This document shows, piece by piece, positions 25,471 through 34,561 of a stretch of DNA of 46,291 bases (position 1 is the stretch's first letter; each line of letters starts with the position of its first letter). Position numbers and translations under genes: made by a program. The stretch lies in NCBI GenBank assembly GCA_947442255.1, contig CANEVO010000015.1, forward strand, positions 1 to 46,291, read 5' to 3'. The DNA is from Opitutia bacterium (GTDB taxonomy: Bacteria > Verrucomicrobiota > Verrucomicrobiae > Opitutales > Opitutaceae). Below the pieces are notes generated by a model. The model worked only from the letters and a program-made list of their open reading frames with translations. It was not told the DNA's origin and did no database searches.

Positions 25471-28400
25471 GTGTCGAAATCCCATCCGCCGTTTCCCTTT
25501 CGTCTCGAGTTCCCCCCCGAGCTGCCCATCAGCAGCCGGGCAGAGGAGATCACCGCGGCCATTCACGCGAATCAGGTGGTGATTCTCGCCGGCGAAACGG
25601 GTTCGGGCAAGACCACGCAGATTCCCAAGATGTGCCTCGCGGCGGGGCGGGGGACGCGCGGCCGGATCGCGTGCACGCAGCCACGGCGCGTGGCGGCGCT
25701 GTCCGTCTCGCGGCGCGTCGCCGAGGAGCTCGGCGTCGAGTGGGGCGGCCTCGTCGGTGCCAAGATCCGCTTCAACGACCAGACGACGGCGCAAACGGTA
25801 ATCAAATTTCTCACCGACGGCATGCTGCTCGCCGAGGTGCAGGGTGATCCGCTGCTGCGCGACTACGACACGATCATCATCGACGAGGCCCACGAGCGCT
25901 CGCTCAACATCGATTTCCTGCTCGGGCACCTGCGCACGCTGCGCTACAAACGCCCTGAACTGAAGATCGTCGTCACCTCCGCGACGATCGACACGGCGAT
26001 GTTCAGCGCGGCATTCGACGACGCGCCGGTGATTCAGGTCGAGGGCCGCACGTTTCCGGTCGAGGTCATCTATGCGCCGCTCGATGCGCTGGGGAGCGAC
26101 TACGCCCCCGACGATGAAAACGAAGAAAAGGACGACGCGGCCGCCGTCGCCTCGGCGAAGGCCGAGGCCCTGCACTACATCGACGGGGCCGTCGCGGCGG
26201 TCGAGCGCATCGTGCGCGAAAGCACGGGCGGCGACATCCTCGTGTTTCTCCCGAGCGAGCGCGACATCCGGGAGGTCGGCGAACTGTTGGAGGGCCGGCT
26301 GCGTTCGGCCGGCCGGCAGCACGAACTGGTGCCGCTCTTTGGCCGGCTCTCGAACGCGGAGCAGCAACGGGTCTTCGCGCCGACGCCACGCCGCAAGATC
26401 GTCCTCGCGACCAACATCGCCGAGACCTCGCTCACGATTCCCGGCATCCGCTTCGTCGTCGACACCGGCCTCGCGCGCCTGAGCCGCTACTCGCCGCAGG
26501 CGCGCACGCGCCGTCTGCCGATCGAGCCGATCGCGCAGTCCAGCGCCGATCAGCGCAAGGGCCGGAGCGGCCGCGTCGCCGACGGCGTGTGCATCCGGCT
26601 CTATTCGGAAAAGGATTATCTCGAGCGGCCGCGTTTCACCCAGCCGGAAATCCAGCGCGCCAACCTCGCCGATGTCATCCTCCGCCTGAAGGCGTTTGGC
26701 CTCGGCGACATCGAGCGCTTTCCGTTCATCAACATGCCCGCCGCGAAATCCATTCGCGCCGGCTACGCGCTGCTCGACGAGCTCGGCGCGCTGGAGGAGG
26801 CGCAGCCCGGCGCCGAATCGCGCCAGCTTACGCCGCTCGGCCGTGAACTCGCCCGCCTCCCCGTCGACCCGACCGTCGGCCGGATGATTTTGCAGGCGCG
26901 GTCCGAGAAGGCCGTGCGCGAAGTGCTGGTGATCGCGGCGGGCCTTTCGATTCAGGATCCCCGCGAGCGGCCGATGGACAAGCAGCAGCAGGCCGACGCC
27001 GCCCACCGGCGGTTCGCGCATCCCGACTCCGATTTCCTCACGCTGCTCAACGTCTGGGACGCGTGGCACGACCAGTTTGAAAACCTCTCCCAGGCCAAAC
27101 TGCGCCGCTTCTGCCGCGATCATTTTCTCAGCTACACGCGCATGCGGGAGTGGCGCGACGTCCATGCGCAGTTGTTCGACGTCCTGCGCGAGCGGGATGA
27201 CTTCAAGCTGACCTCGGCCTTCAAGGCTGTTGGAGCGGCTTCGCGCCGCGATCCGCCGGTGGCCAAGAGTGAATCGCGGCCTAAAGCCGCGCCGGCAGAT
27301 TCCGACCCCACGCTCTTCGGCACGCCGAGCTACCGGGCGATCCACCGCAGCATTCTCGCCGGCCTGCTCGGTAATATCGCGATGTTCGACGAGGAAAACG
27401 GCGGCTACAAGGCGACGCATGACCGGCGGGTGGGGCTGTTTCCCGGCTCGGTGCTGTTCAAGCGTGACGAGGCGAAGCGCAAGTCGAAGGACGCGGGGCA
27501 ACGCGACGCGCCGAAAAGCCCGCCGAAGGCTGCGCGCTGGATCATGGCCTCCGAAATCATGGAGACCTCGAAGCTCTACGCGCGCACCTGCGCGCGGCTC
27601 GATCCACTCTGGGCGCTCGACCTCGGCGCCCACATCGCGCGCGTGGCGCACAGCGAGCCGTTTTGGAACGAGAAGGCGGGCCGCGTCATGGTGAAGCAGC
27701 GCACGCGGCTCTACGGCCTTGAGCTCGAGAGCCGCGCGGTCGGCTACGGCGGGATCAATCCGGCGCATGCCACCGAGATCTTCGTGCGCGAAGGGCTGGT
27801 GAACGACACGATTACGTTTCCGCTGGATTTCATTACGCACAACCGGGCCGTTCGCGAAAAAGTCGAGGACGCCCTGACGCGCGCGCGCGACCGCGGCTAT
27901 CTCAACGTGGACGAGGCCGCGTATCGTTTCTACGCCGCACGGCTGGAGCATATCTCGGCGGTCGCCGAGCTCGTGGACCTGGTGCGCGAGCTCCGCGGCG
28001 CGGAGCCGCGCTTTCTGATGATGACGCCGGACGACCTGCGGGACCCGGCAACCGTGGCGCACGATGCGGCGTCGTTTCCTGCCGCGCTGCCGATCGACAA
28101 TCGCGCGCTGCCGCTCAACTACGCCTACAAGCCAGGCCAGGCGGACGACGGTGTGACACTCAACGTCAGCGTGCGGGAGGCCGAGGCGCTCACCCCCGCG
28201 GCGCTCGACTGGGCCGTGCCCGGGCACCTCGCTGAAAAGGTGGAACACTACCTTCGCGCCACACCGAAAGAGGTGCGCCGCCTGTTTGTGCCGCTCGCCG
28301 AGACGGCGAAGGGTCTGGCCGAGCAGGTGGTGGCCCGCGACCGGTTGACCGGGCGGCGCGAGTCGCTGACCGAGGCGCTGGCCGGGCAAATTGCGGAACG

Positions 28401-29598
28401 GTTTCGCGTGTCGCTCGATCCGGCCGTGTGGAACGACAAGCCGTTGCCGGAGCACCTGCGCGTGCGCGTGCGCGTGGTCGACGACAAGGGCCGCGAGCTG
28501 GCCGCCAGCCGGGAACTCGCCGAGATCGACGCGGCGCTGCACCTGCAGAAACGGACGGCGAGCGCGGATGTCGCCCGCGTCGAGCCCGACGCGTGGCGCC
28601 GCGCCCGCGCGAAGTGGGAGACGCCGGCGCAGACGGCGTGGAGTTTCGGGGAATTTCCGGAACGCGTGCTCGTGACCGAGCAGGCCGGCGTGCCGGTATT
28701 CGCGTTTCCGGGCCTGCAGGCCGCGAAGGCCAGTCCCGACTCCGCCAAGGCTTCGGCGGGCGGGGCCACCCTCCTGCTGTTCAAGACGCCGGAAGAGGCG
28801 GAGGGGGCGTCGCGCGCCGGGCTGGCCGCGCTGTTCGAGCGTCAGCTTTCCCACGATCTCGGCTGGCTCGAACGCGACTTGCGCGCCGTGCGGCTGCTTG
28901 GCCCGCTGATATCGACGCTCGTGCCGGCGGACGAGTTGCAGGCGCAGGCGTTCGCGTCGATCCTCCGCTGGCTGTGCGGCCGGCCGGTCGAGCCGCTGAC
29001 GGCGGCCGCGTTTGCGAACGTCCTTGAGCGGGCCAAGTCCGATCTCCGGGGGCTCGTGCCGCGGTTCTGCGACGTGCTGAAGGAGATTCTAACCGCGCGG
29101 CAGGACTTGCTCGTCCATCCGAAACCGTACGCCGGGCTCGACGGGGAGCTCGCCGCGTTGATCCCGCCGGATTTCCTGCGCACGACGCCCTATGCCCAGC
29201 TCGCGCATCTTCCGCGCTACCTGAAGGCGATGAAGCTGCGCGCCGACCGCTGGCGGCAGAATCCGGCGAAGGACGCTGAGCGCGCGGCCCAGCTCGCGCC
29301 CTACGTCGCCGCCGTGCGGAAGCTGGTTGGAGGCGCGGTGCGCTCACCGCGTTCCGACGCACTCCGCTGGCTCGTGGAGGAATTTCGCGTGAGCCTCTTC
29401 GCGCAGGAACTCGGCACGGCCGAGCCGGTGTCCGCCGTGAAACTTGACCGGGCGCTCGCTGCGCTCAAGGCGGACGTCGTTACCCCGCAGGCCGAAATCG
29501 CCCCGGCGCCAAGGCCGATCGTCAGCGCGCCCGTTGCCGCGAAGAAATCCCCACCGCTGAAAAACCTCGGCGCACTCGACAAGCTGTTCCCGCGCTGA
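25471..29598 (+). CDS. hrpA: ATP-dependent DEAH-box RNA helicase
   Basis: An HrpA-type helicase of about 1375 residues. Motifs in order: Walker A GETGSGKTT (41-49), TQPRRVAALSVSRRV, DEAH (138-141), SATIDT, the NIAETSLTIPGIRFVVDTG motif, DQRKGRSGRV, then the winged-helix, ratchet and OB regions and the long DUF3418-type C-terminal part typical of HrpA. It remodels RNA or ribonucleoprotein in the cytosol. GTG 25471 gives VSKSHPPFPFRLEFPPELPIS, like family N-termini; ATG 25423 adds 16 residues. Two palindromic DNA segments are read through in frame, at 27235-27290 and around 28742-28759. Confidence 0.95.
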   Translation: MSKSHPPFPFRLEFPPELPISSRAEEITAAIHANQVVILAGETGSGKTTQIPKMCLAAGRGTRGRIACTQPRRVAALSVSRRVAEELGVEWGGLVGAKIRFNDQTTAQTVIKFLTDGMLLAEVQGDPLLRDYDTIIIDEAHERSLNIDFLLGHLRTLRYKRPELKIVVTSATIDTAMFSAAFDDAPVIQVEGRTFPVEVIYAPLDALGSDYAPDDENEEKDDAAAVASAKAEALHYIDGAVAAVERIVRESTGGDILVFLPSERDIREVGELLEGRLRSAGRQHELVPLFGRLSNAEQQRVFAPTPRRKIVLATNIAETSLTIPGIRFVVDTGLARLSRYSPQARTRRLPIEPIAQSSADQRKGRSGRVADGVCIRLYSEKDYLERPRFTQPEIQRANLADVILRLKAFGLGDIERFPFINMPAAKSIRAGYALLDELGALEEAQPGAESRQLTPLGRELARLPVDPTVGRMILQARSEKAVREVLVIAAGLSIQDPRERPMDKQQQADAAHRRFAHPDSDFLTLLNVWDAWHDQFENLSQAKLRRFCRDHFLSYTRMREWRDVHAQLFDVLRERDDFKLTSAFKAVGAASRRDPPVAKSESRPKAAPADSDPTLFGTPSYRAIHRSILAGLLGNIAMFDEENGGYKATHDRRVGLFPGSVLFKRDEAKRKSKDAGQRDAPKSPPKAARWIMASEIMETSKLYARTCARLDPLWALDLGAHIARVAHSEPFWNEKAGRVMVKQRTRLYGLELESRAVGYGGINPAHATEIFVREGLVNDTITFPLDFITHNRAVREKVEDALTRARDRGYLNVDEAAYRFYAARLEHISAVAELVDLVRELRGAEPRFLMMTPDDLRDPATVAHDAASFPAALPIDNRALPLNYAYKPGQADDGVTLNVSVREAEALTPAALDWAVPGHLAEKVEHYLRATPKEVRRLFVPLAETAKGLAEQVVARDRLTGRRESLTEALAGQIAERFRVSLDPAVWNDKPLPEHLRVRVRVVDDKGRELAASRELAEIDAALHLQKRTASADVARVEPDAWRRARAKWETPAQTAWSFGEFPERVLVTEQAGVPVFAFPGLQAAKASPDSAKASAGGATLLLFKTPEEAEGASRAGLAALFERQLSHDLGWLERDLRAVRLLGPLISTLVPADELQAQAFASILRWLCGRPVEPLTAAAFANVLERAKSDLRGLVPRFCDVLKEILTARQDLLVHPKPYAGLDGELAALIPPDFLRTTPYAQLAHLPRYLKAMKLRADRWRQNPAKDAERAAQLAPYVAAVRKLVGGAVRSPRSDALRWLVEEFRVSLFAQELGTAEPVSAVKLDRALAALKADVVTPQAEIAPAPRPIVSAPVAAKKSPPLKNLGALDKLFPR
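27235..27290. repeat. In-frame imperfect palindrome inside hrpA
   Basis: Arms 27235-27252 (GCGGCTTCGCGCCGCGAT) and 27273-27290 (ATCGCGGCCTAAAGCCGC) match as inverted repeats at 15 of 18 positions around a 20-nt spacer. It encodes the charged linker AASRRDPPVAKSESRPKAAP between the helicase core and the C-terminal half. The look is that of a REP-type mobile palindrome that inserted in frame. Confidence 0.6.
28742..28759. repeat. Second small palindrome inside hrpA
   Basis: CCGCCAAGGCTTCGGCGG forms a 5-bp outer stem within a stretch encoding AAKASPDSAKASAGGAT, a low-complexity insert in an otherwise conserved region. It may be a second, different repeat element. Confidence 0.4.
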
Positions 29599-29865
29599 GG
29601 GGATGCGGAACGTTGTTTCGTGACGGGCCTTTTCTCACCAGGTGCCCGGAACCGCTGATCTTCGCTCATTTTCAAAAACAAGGGTGGGTGATGACGTGCG
29701 TGGTTCGCCTGATCGGCGAACCGCAGAGGCAACGGGTGGTTTCGGAAATTTGATGAGCGGAGATGAGCGGTTAAGAATCCTGCCTTCCTTCGTGCGCCGA
29801 CAATCGGCATGCCTCGCCCGTCCGACCGGGGTGTGGCACCGCTTCACTCACTGATGCACAGAGCC
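29599..29865. other. Convergent intergenic region with a perfect inverted repeat
   Basis: 267 bp between the stops of hrpA and the last gene of the LemA-TPM operon. GGTTCGCC (29702-29709) and GGCGAACC (29715-29722) form a perfect 8-bp stem with a 5-nt loop and no following T-tract. No credible gene is seen; short open frames here lack codon character and family features. Confidence 0.5.
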
Positions 29866-30303
29866 TCAGTTGGATTCCTCGACCGAGTTTGGCAGCTCGT
29901 TGCGGTCGTCGGTTTGCCGCGGGAAGTTCTCGGCGAGCAGCGCACCGGCGCGTGCGATGCCGAGCACGAGGCCGGCGGTGAAATCGCCGCGCTTGAAATG
30001 CTCCGTCATCGCGGCGGCCAGTTCGGTCCAAAACGCATCGCCGCATTTCTCGTGCACGCCCGTGTCGCCGATCACGGCGAAGCTCCGCGAGCGCGGGGCG
30101 AGAAAAATCAAAACGCCGTTACGGGCGGCCGTCCCAGTCATGCCCAGGCGCTCGAACTGGATTTTCGCCGCCGCCACCGCGTCGGCGGTTGTCCGGCGCG
30201 ATATGACCACGCGGATCTCGCCAGAGGTGCGGCCCTCGGCGTCGCCGATCGCGGCAACGATCCGGGCGTGATCGATCTTGGGCTGAAGGGGCAGCAGGTT
30301 CAT
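29866..30303 (-). CDS. TPM-domain protein without signal peptide
   Basis: A 145-residue protein consisting of one TPM domain (IDHARIVAAIGDAEGRTSGEIRVVIS, NGVLIFLAPRSRSFAVIGDTGVHEKCG, RGDFTAGLVLGI). It lacks the signal peptide and membrane anchor of the gene before it. ATG 30303 shares one base with the upstream stop (TGATG), with GGAGG 9 nt upstream, one of the few clear ribosome binding sites in the window; ATG 30309 is two codons earlier. It is the third gene of the lemA-TPM-TPM operon. Confidence 0.85.
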   Translation of the reverse strand: MNLLPLQPKIDHARIVAAIGDAEGRTSGEIRVVISRRTTADAVAAAKIQFERLGMTGTAARNGVLIFLAPRSRSFAVIGDTGVHEKCGDAFWTELAAAMTEHFKRGDFTAGLVLGIARAGALLAENFPRQTDDRNELPNSVEESN

Positions 30304-31160
30304 CACCATTTTCCTCCCGCGCCCCCGCCGCCAAAGCTCCCGCCGCCACCGGAAAATGTGCCGCCGCCGCCCGAGGAGGATCCACCTCCGCCCCAGCCCC
30401 CGCCACCCCGCGGACCGCTGCCCAGCCACATCGATTGCCGGCCCCGGCGGTCGTAAACCGCCGCGCGGCGCGACCGCGCCTGAAGCACCGCCATGATGAT
30501 GATGAACACGATCACGGGGATGATGCCGTTGCCGGAACCGATCCGGTGGGAGCGATCGGCGACGGTGCGGCCCGTGCCGCGGTATTCGCCGCGAGCGGCC
30601 GCCATCAACGCGTGCACGCCGGCGGTCAGGCCGGCATCGAAATTCCCGGCGCGAAACGGCGGGATTAGCTCGTTTTCGATGATCTGCTTGCACAGGGCGT
30701 CGGGCAGGGCGCCCTCGAGCCCGTAGCCGGTCACGATGCGGATGTCGTGACTCTCCTGAAACAGGAAAAGCACGGCGCCATTTTTCCGCTCCTTCTGGCC
30801 AACCCGCCACTGCTGGGCGACGCGCACGACGTAGTCCTCGACCGAGGAGTTGGATTGCATCCGCGGATAGATCGCGACCACCAGCTGGTTGGAGGTGTCG
30901 CGCTCGAACTGCGCGAGTTCGGCGTTGAGCTTTTGCGCGGTGTCGCGGCGCACCACACCGGCGTAGTCGTTGAAGTGATTCGGCGGTACGGGCGGAATCA
31001 CCTCGGCGGCGTGCGTAAGAGTCGCGACGAGGATGAGCAGGAGACCCAGCAGGCCGGGGCTCAGCCGGGCCCGCCGAAATCCGCCGGGTGAACCCCCAAT
31101 GTCCGGCCGCACCGCAGGCGGCGCGGCGAAAACACCGCGCCCTGCCACAAATCCGTTCAC
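30303..31160 (-). CDS. YgcG-like membrane-anchored TPM-domain protein
   Basis: 285 residues: an N-terminal signal or anchor (LSPGLLGLLLILVATLTHAA), an extracytoplasmic TPM domain (FNDYAGVVRRDTAQKLNAEL, LVVAIYPRM, VTGYGLEGALPDALC), a membrane helix GIIPVIVFIIIMAVLQA, and a Gly/Ser-rich tail ending GGAGGKW, as in YgcG-type proteins. GTG 31160 overlaps the lemA stop as GTGA, so translation is probably coupled. The N-terminus before the hydrophobic stretch is long (about 34 residues). Function is unproven; the LemA-TPM pairing is common in bacteria. Confidence 0.85.
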   Translation of the reverse strand: MNGFVAGRGVFAAPPAVRPDIGGSPGGFRRARLSPGLLGLLLILVATLTHAAEVIPPVPPNHFNDYAGVVRRDTAQKLNAELAQFERDTSNQLVVAIYPRMQSNSSVEDYVVRVAQQWRVGQKERKNGAVLFLFQESHDIRIVTGYGLEGALPDALCKQIIENELIPPFRAGNFDAGLTAGVHALMAAARGEYRGTGRTVADRSHRIGSGNGIIPVIVFIIIMAVLQARSRRAAVYDRRGRQSMWLGSGPRGGGGWGGGGSSSGGGGTFSGGGGSFGGGGAGGKW

Positions 31161-31786
31161 GGCGTTTTCTTCGCGCCGAAGTCGAATTTCACCTCGGGCG
31201 GCCGGTCCGCGCCGGCGGTAGCGGCGAAATAGGGCCGGGCGGTGTGGCCGAACATGCCGGCGATCACGACGGCGGGGAAGCGCTTGATTGCCGTGTTGTA
31301 GGCCTGGACCGCTTCGTTGAAGCGACCGCGTTCGACCGTGATCCGGTTCTCGGTGCCCTCGAGCTGAGCCTGCAGGTCGCGAAACGCCGCGGTCGCCTTC
31401 AAGTCGGGATAGCGCTCGGCCACCACCAACAGTCGTGAGAGGGCGGAGCCGAGGCGGCCCTGCGCCTGCTCGAACTGCGCAAGCTGCGTGGGATTGCCCG
31501 GCGCCCCGGCCGCGGGCAGTTGCACGCGACCGACCGAGGCGCGGGCTTCGACGACCTCGGCCAGCGTGGACTTTTCGAAGTTGGCCGCGCCGGAAACCGT
31601 GTTGACGAGATTCGGAATGAGGTCGGCGCGGCGTTGATAGACATTCTGTACCTGCGCCCAGGCGGCGTCTGTGCCCTGCTGCAAGGTGACGAGGCGGTTG
31701 TAGATGCCACTGACGCCGAGGGCGACGACGACGGCCAGCAGCAGGATGAAGCCGATGACGGCGAGAACGATTTTGCCTGTGCTCAT
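31157..31786 (-). CDS. lemA: LemA family protein
   Basis: A 209-residue protein with one N-terminal membrane helix (IVLAVIGFILLLAVVVALGVSGIYN) and the helical-bundle LemA domain: LQQGTDAAWAQVQNVYQRRADLIPNLVNTV, YPDLKATAAFRDLQAQLEGTENRI and YNTAIKRFP. It is predicted to be membrane-anchored with the bundle outside. First gene of a three-gene coupled operon with two TPM proteins. ATG 31786 places the helix directly after a three-residue n-region. Confidence 0.94.
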   Translation of the reverse strand: MSTGKIVLAVIGFILLLAVVVALGVSGIYNRLVTLQQGTDAAWAQVQNVYQRRADLIPNLVNTVSGAANFEKSTLAEVVEARASVGRVQLPAAGAPGNPTQLAQFEQAQGRLGSALSRLLVVAERYPDLKATAAFRDLQAQLEGTENRITVERGRFNEAVQAYNTAIKRFPAVVIAGMFGHTARPYFAATAGADRPPEVKFDFGAKKTP

Positions 31787-31960
31787 GGTGGGGCTCAAGA
31801 AGCACGGGCGTCGGCGGCGCACAAGTCGCATCGCCGTCGAAGCCCGCCAAGCGGTTGTAATGGACGGCCCAGCCGAAGGGAAAACGCGCGGGTACGGGAC
31901 CGGGATTCGAGTTGCGCGGCGGCGGAGTGGGCGCACACTCCGCCTCACCCCAAGTTCCCC

Positions 31961-32404
31961 ATGAATGCCCCCATATCCGCTTTGCTGGATCGCAAGGGAT
32001 CCTTCGTTCACGCCATCGCGCCAACCCTGAGTGTCAGTGACGCCGTGGCGGAAATGAACCGGTTGCGCATCGGGGCCATCGTGATTCTCGACGGGGAAAA
32101 ACTTGCCGGAATCTTTACGGAGCGCGACGTGCTCCGGCGCGTCGTCGGCGACGGGGTCGATCCGCGGACGACCTGCGTCATGGACGTGGCGACGAAGAAT
32201 GTGCTGACGGTTGGCCCCACTGCGACCGTCGAGGAGGTCGCGTCGCTTTTCACGGAGAAGCGCTGCCGCCATCTGCCCGTGGTGAACGAGGGCCGGCTGG
32301 TCGGGCTGATCTCGATCGGCGACATTTCCCGCTGGGTGGCCGACGCGAATCGCGCGGAAGCCGAGCATTTAAAAAACTACATCACGGGTGGTTTTCCGAC
32401 GTAA
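31961..32404 (+). CDS. Tandem CBS-domain protein
   Basis: 147 residues made of two CBS motifs (about 15-65 and 80-135), with LSVSDAVAEMNRLRIGAIVI, GIFTERDVLRRVV, ATVEEVASLFTEKRCRHLPVV and GLISIGDISRWV. Stand-alone CBS pairs bind adenine nucleotides and sense energy state or redox. ATG 31961 was chosen because the motif starts soon after it; the frame is open upstream into the divergent lemA region. No partner gene is obvious. Confidence 0.9.
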   Translation: MNAPISALLDRKGSFVHAIAPTLSVSDAVAEMNRLRIGAIVILDGEKLAGIFTERDVLRRVVGDGVDPRTTCVMDVATKNVLTVGPTATVEEVASLFTEKRCRHLPVVNEGRLVGLISIGDISRWVADANRAEAEHLKNYITGGFPT

Positions 32405-32488
32405 TCGTCGCGGCGGCTGGGTGCCTTTGCGGGCGGATTTAACGCCGGTGTTTGACGGTGGTCCGGGCTTCCTTACCGTCCGCCGATC

Positions 32489-33292
32489 ATGAAAGCCTCG
32501 CTTGTTTTATTTCTATCGATGGCCGCTGTTCTGCCGGTTTCGGCGAAAATCGTCACGCGGGCCGTGCCCTATGAACAGGGTGGCGTGAAACTCGAAGGCT
32601 GGCTCGCCTACGACGACGCCAAGGCCACGCCGGCGCACCCGGCGCCGGGCGTCCTCGTGATTCCGGAGTGGTGGGGCCTCAATGACTATCCGAAAGGCCG
32701 GGCCGAGCAGCTCGCGGCGCTCGGCTACGTGGCCCTTGCGGCCGACAGGTACGGCGCAGGCGTGGTCACGACCGATCCCAAGCAAGCCGGCGAGCTGGCG
32801 GGACAGTTTTACGGCAAGCCGCTGATGGCGGACCGCGCGCGGGCGGGACTCGACCAATTGCTGAAAAGCGGACGGGTGGATGCCTCGCGTGTCGCGGCGA
32901 TCGGCTACTGCTTTGGCGGCGCGACCGTCCAGGCGCTGGCGTTCAGTGGCGCGCCCCTCGCGGGCATCGTGAGTTTTCATGGCAGCCTGATTGCGCCCTC
33001 CGCGGAGGCCGCGACCGGAACCAGGGCAAAGCTGCTGATCTGCCACGGCGCCGTGGATCCCTTTATCCCGAAGGAACAAGTCGATGCTTTTTTGAAGGCG
33101 CTCAACGACGGAAAACTCGACTTCCAATTCGTCAGTTATGCGGGGGCGATTCACGCGTTCACGAACCTGAAGGCCGACGACATGGCACGCCGCACCGGGC
33201 TCAACGGCATCGGCTACAATGCCGCCGCCGACCGGCGTTCGTGGGAACACATGCGTTCGTTCTTCGCGGAAATTTTCGCGGTGAAACCGTGA
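32489..33292 (+). CDS. Exported dienelactone hydrolase family protein
   Basis: 267 residues: signal peptide MKASLVLFLSMAAVLPVSA, then a dienelactone-hydrolase-type alpha/beta fold with nucleophile GYCFGG (Cys141), Asp190 in GAVDPFIP and His222 in GAIHAFT. PEWWGLNDYPKGRAEQLAALGY is a family signature. Family members open lactone or ester bonds of aromatic-degradation intermediates, but exported members with unknown substrates are frequent. The stop overlaps the start of the next gene (GTGA at 33289-33292). Confidence 0.9.
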   Translation: MKASLVLFLSMAAVLPVSAKIVTRAVPYEQGGVKLEGWLAYDDAKATPAHPAPGVLVIPEWWGLNDYPKGRAEQLAALGYVALAADRYGAGVVTTDPKQAGELAGQFYGKPLMADRARAGLDQLLKSGRVDASRVAAIGYCFGGATVQALAFSGAPLAGIVSFHGSLIAPSAEAATGTRAKLLICHGAVDPFIPKEQVDAFLKALNDGKLDFQFVSYAGAIHAFTNLKADDMARRTGLNGIGYNAAADRRSWEHMRSFFAEIFAVKP

Positions 33293-33765
33293 ACCTGTCC
33301 TCCGTTTGGACCCGTTGGGTGGCGCCGCTTGCGGCGGCGGGCGGATGCCTGTTGGTCCTCGACGGGTGTCTGGTTTACCGCGCGGTGACGGCGCCGGTGA
33401 AGCTCGTGGCCACGACAGTGGTGGTCGCGGGGGAAACGGCGGGCGCGGTGGTGACGGCGACGGGCCGGGTGGCGGTGAGCGCGGTGAAAGCGGTGGGTTC
33501 GGTCGGCGGTGGCGGGATCGACGCCGCGGGGAAACTGGCGCAGGCAGGCATGGTGACGTTCGTCGATGCGACGACGGGCACCATGGTGCGGGTGCCGTGG
33601 CAGGACGGGCTGACTTTGGCCCGGGCGGGAGACGCGGCGCGGATTTCGCTGGTGCAGCGGGCGATCGACGTCGTGCGCGCCGGGCGGGTGATCTTTTCCG
33701 CGTCGCGCGGAACCGGCGAGGGTGCGCCGCTCGCCGCCGGGGACGTGGTGCGGCTGGGTGGCTAG
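33289..33765 (+). CDS. Small exported or lipoprotein-like protein of unknown function
   Basis: 158 residues. A hydrophobic start (WVAPLAAAGGCLLVLDGCLVY) contains cysteines that could serve as lipobox residues, though LDGC is not an ideal lipobox. The middle is Val/Ala/Gly/Thr-rich and repetitive (VKLVATTVVVAGETAGAVVTATGRVAVSAVKAV). The GTG start overlaps the stop of the dienelactone hydrolase gene, which suggests co-translation. I do not recognise the family. It converges on the ABC ATPase with 10 bp between stops. Confidence 0.65.
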   Translation: MNLSSVWTRWVAPLAAAGGCLLVLDGCLVYRAVTAPVKLVATTVVVAGETAGAVVTATGRVAVSAVKAVGSVGGGGIDAAGKLAQAGMVTFVDATTGTMVRVPWQDGLTLARAGDAARISLVQRAIDVVRAGRVIFSASRGTGEGAPLAAGDVVRLGG

Positions 33766-33775
33766 GCCAGCGGAT

Positions 33776-34561
33776 TCACGAGCGGACGAAACCGAGGCGC
33801 CAGCGGTCGCCGGTGCGACCCAGCCGCAACCGCGCGCCAAACGTCGCCGACAGGTTGCCCGACGTCAGGACGGCGTCGCGCGGGCCGGCCTGCACCACGC
33901 GGCCTTGGCGCAGCAGGAGCGCGTGGGTGAAGGCGGGCATGATTTCCTCGACGTGATGGGTGACAAGCACGAGGGCCGGGGCGTCGCGCCGGCGGGCCAG
34001 GCGGTTCACGAAGCGGAGGAATTTGTCGCGGGCCACGGGATCGAGGCCCGCGCAGGGCTCGTCGAGAATGAGCAGCCGCGGCCGGGCCATCAGGGCGCGC
34101 GCGATCAGCACGCGCTGCCGCTCCCCTTGCGAGAGGTACATCCATTCGCGGGCGGCCAGATAGCCGAGGCCGACGGAGCGCAGCAGCCGCGTGGCGGCCA
34201 CGCGGTCGGCGCGGGTGCCGGCGTGCCACAGGTCGAGCTGGGCGAATTTGCCGCTGACCACGGTGTCGAGCGCGATCTCCGCGGGGGGAATCGCGGCGGC
34301 GAACGCGCTGGTGACGACGCCGATCTCCAGCCGCAGCTCCCGCCAGTCGGATTCGCCGTAGCGGCGGCCCAGCACGTTGATCTCGCCGGACGTGGGCGGG
34401 AGATAACCGGTCAGCGCCTTGAGCAGGGAGGTCTTGCCGGAACCGTTCGCGCCGAGAATGACCCAGTGTTCACGGGGTGCCACGCGCCAGGTTACGCCCC
34501 GCAGGATCGCAGTCCGGCCGCGTTCCACCCGGAGATCGGAGACTTCAAGAAGCGACGTCAT
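33776..34561 (-). CDS. ABC transporter ATP-binding protein
   Basis: A 261-residue ATPase with Walker A GANGSGKT (37-44), ABC signature LSQGE (143-147), Walker B LLILDEP (163-169) and the switch His in LVTHHVEE. It resembles ModF/PhnK-like stand-alone ATPases that carry out metal or molybdate import or other roles. No permease or binding protein is nearby, so its partner is unknown. ATG 34561 starts MTSLLEVSDLRVERG, the normal family opening. A 17-bp palindrome lies about 140 bp upstream. Confidence 0.92.
   Translation of the reverse strand: MTSLLEVSDLRVERGRTAILRGVTWRVAPREHWVILGANGSGKTSLLKALTGYLPPTSGEINVLGRRYGESDWRELRLEIGVVTSAFAAAIPPAEIALDTVVSGKFAQLDLWHAGTRADRVAATRLLRSVGLGYLAAREWMYLSQGERQRVLIARALMARPRLLILDEPCAGLDPVARDKFLRFVNRLARRRDAPALVLVTHHVEEIMPAFTHALLLRQGRVVQAGPRDAVLTSGNLSATFGARLRLGRTGDRWRLGFVRS

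Noticed and set aside
25456..28854. A 1132-codon open frame antisense to hrpA
   Set aside because: Composition is His/Arg/Val-rich with no domain; hrpA on the plus strand has all helicase motifs.
29642..29854. Short open frames in the gap between hrpA and the TPM operon
   Set aside because: No codon character, no start signal and no recognisable motif; they overlap an inverted repeat.
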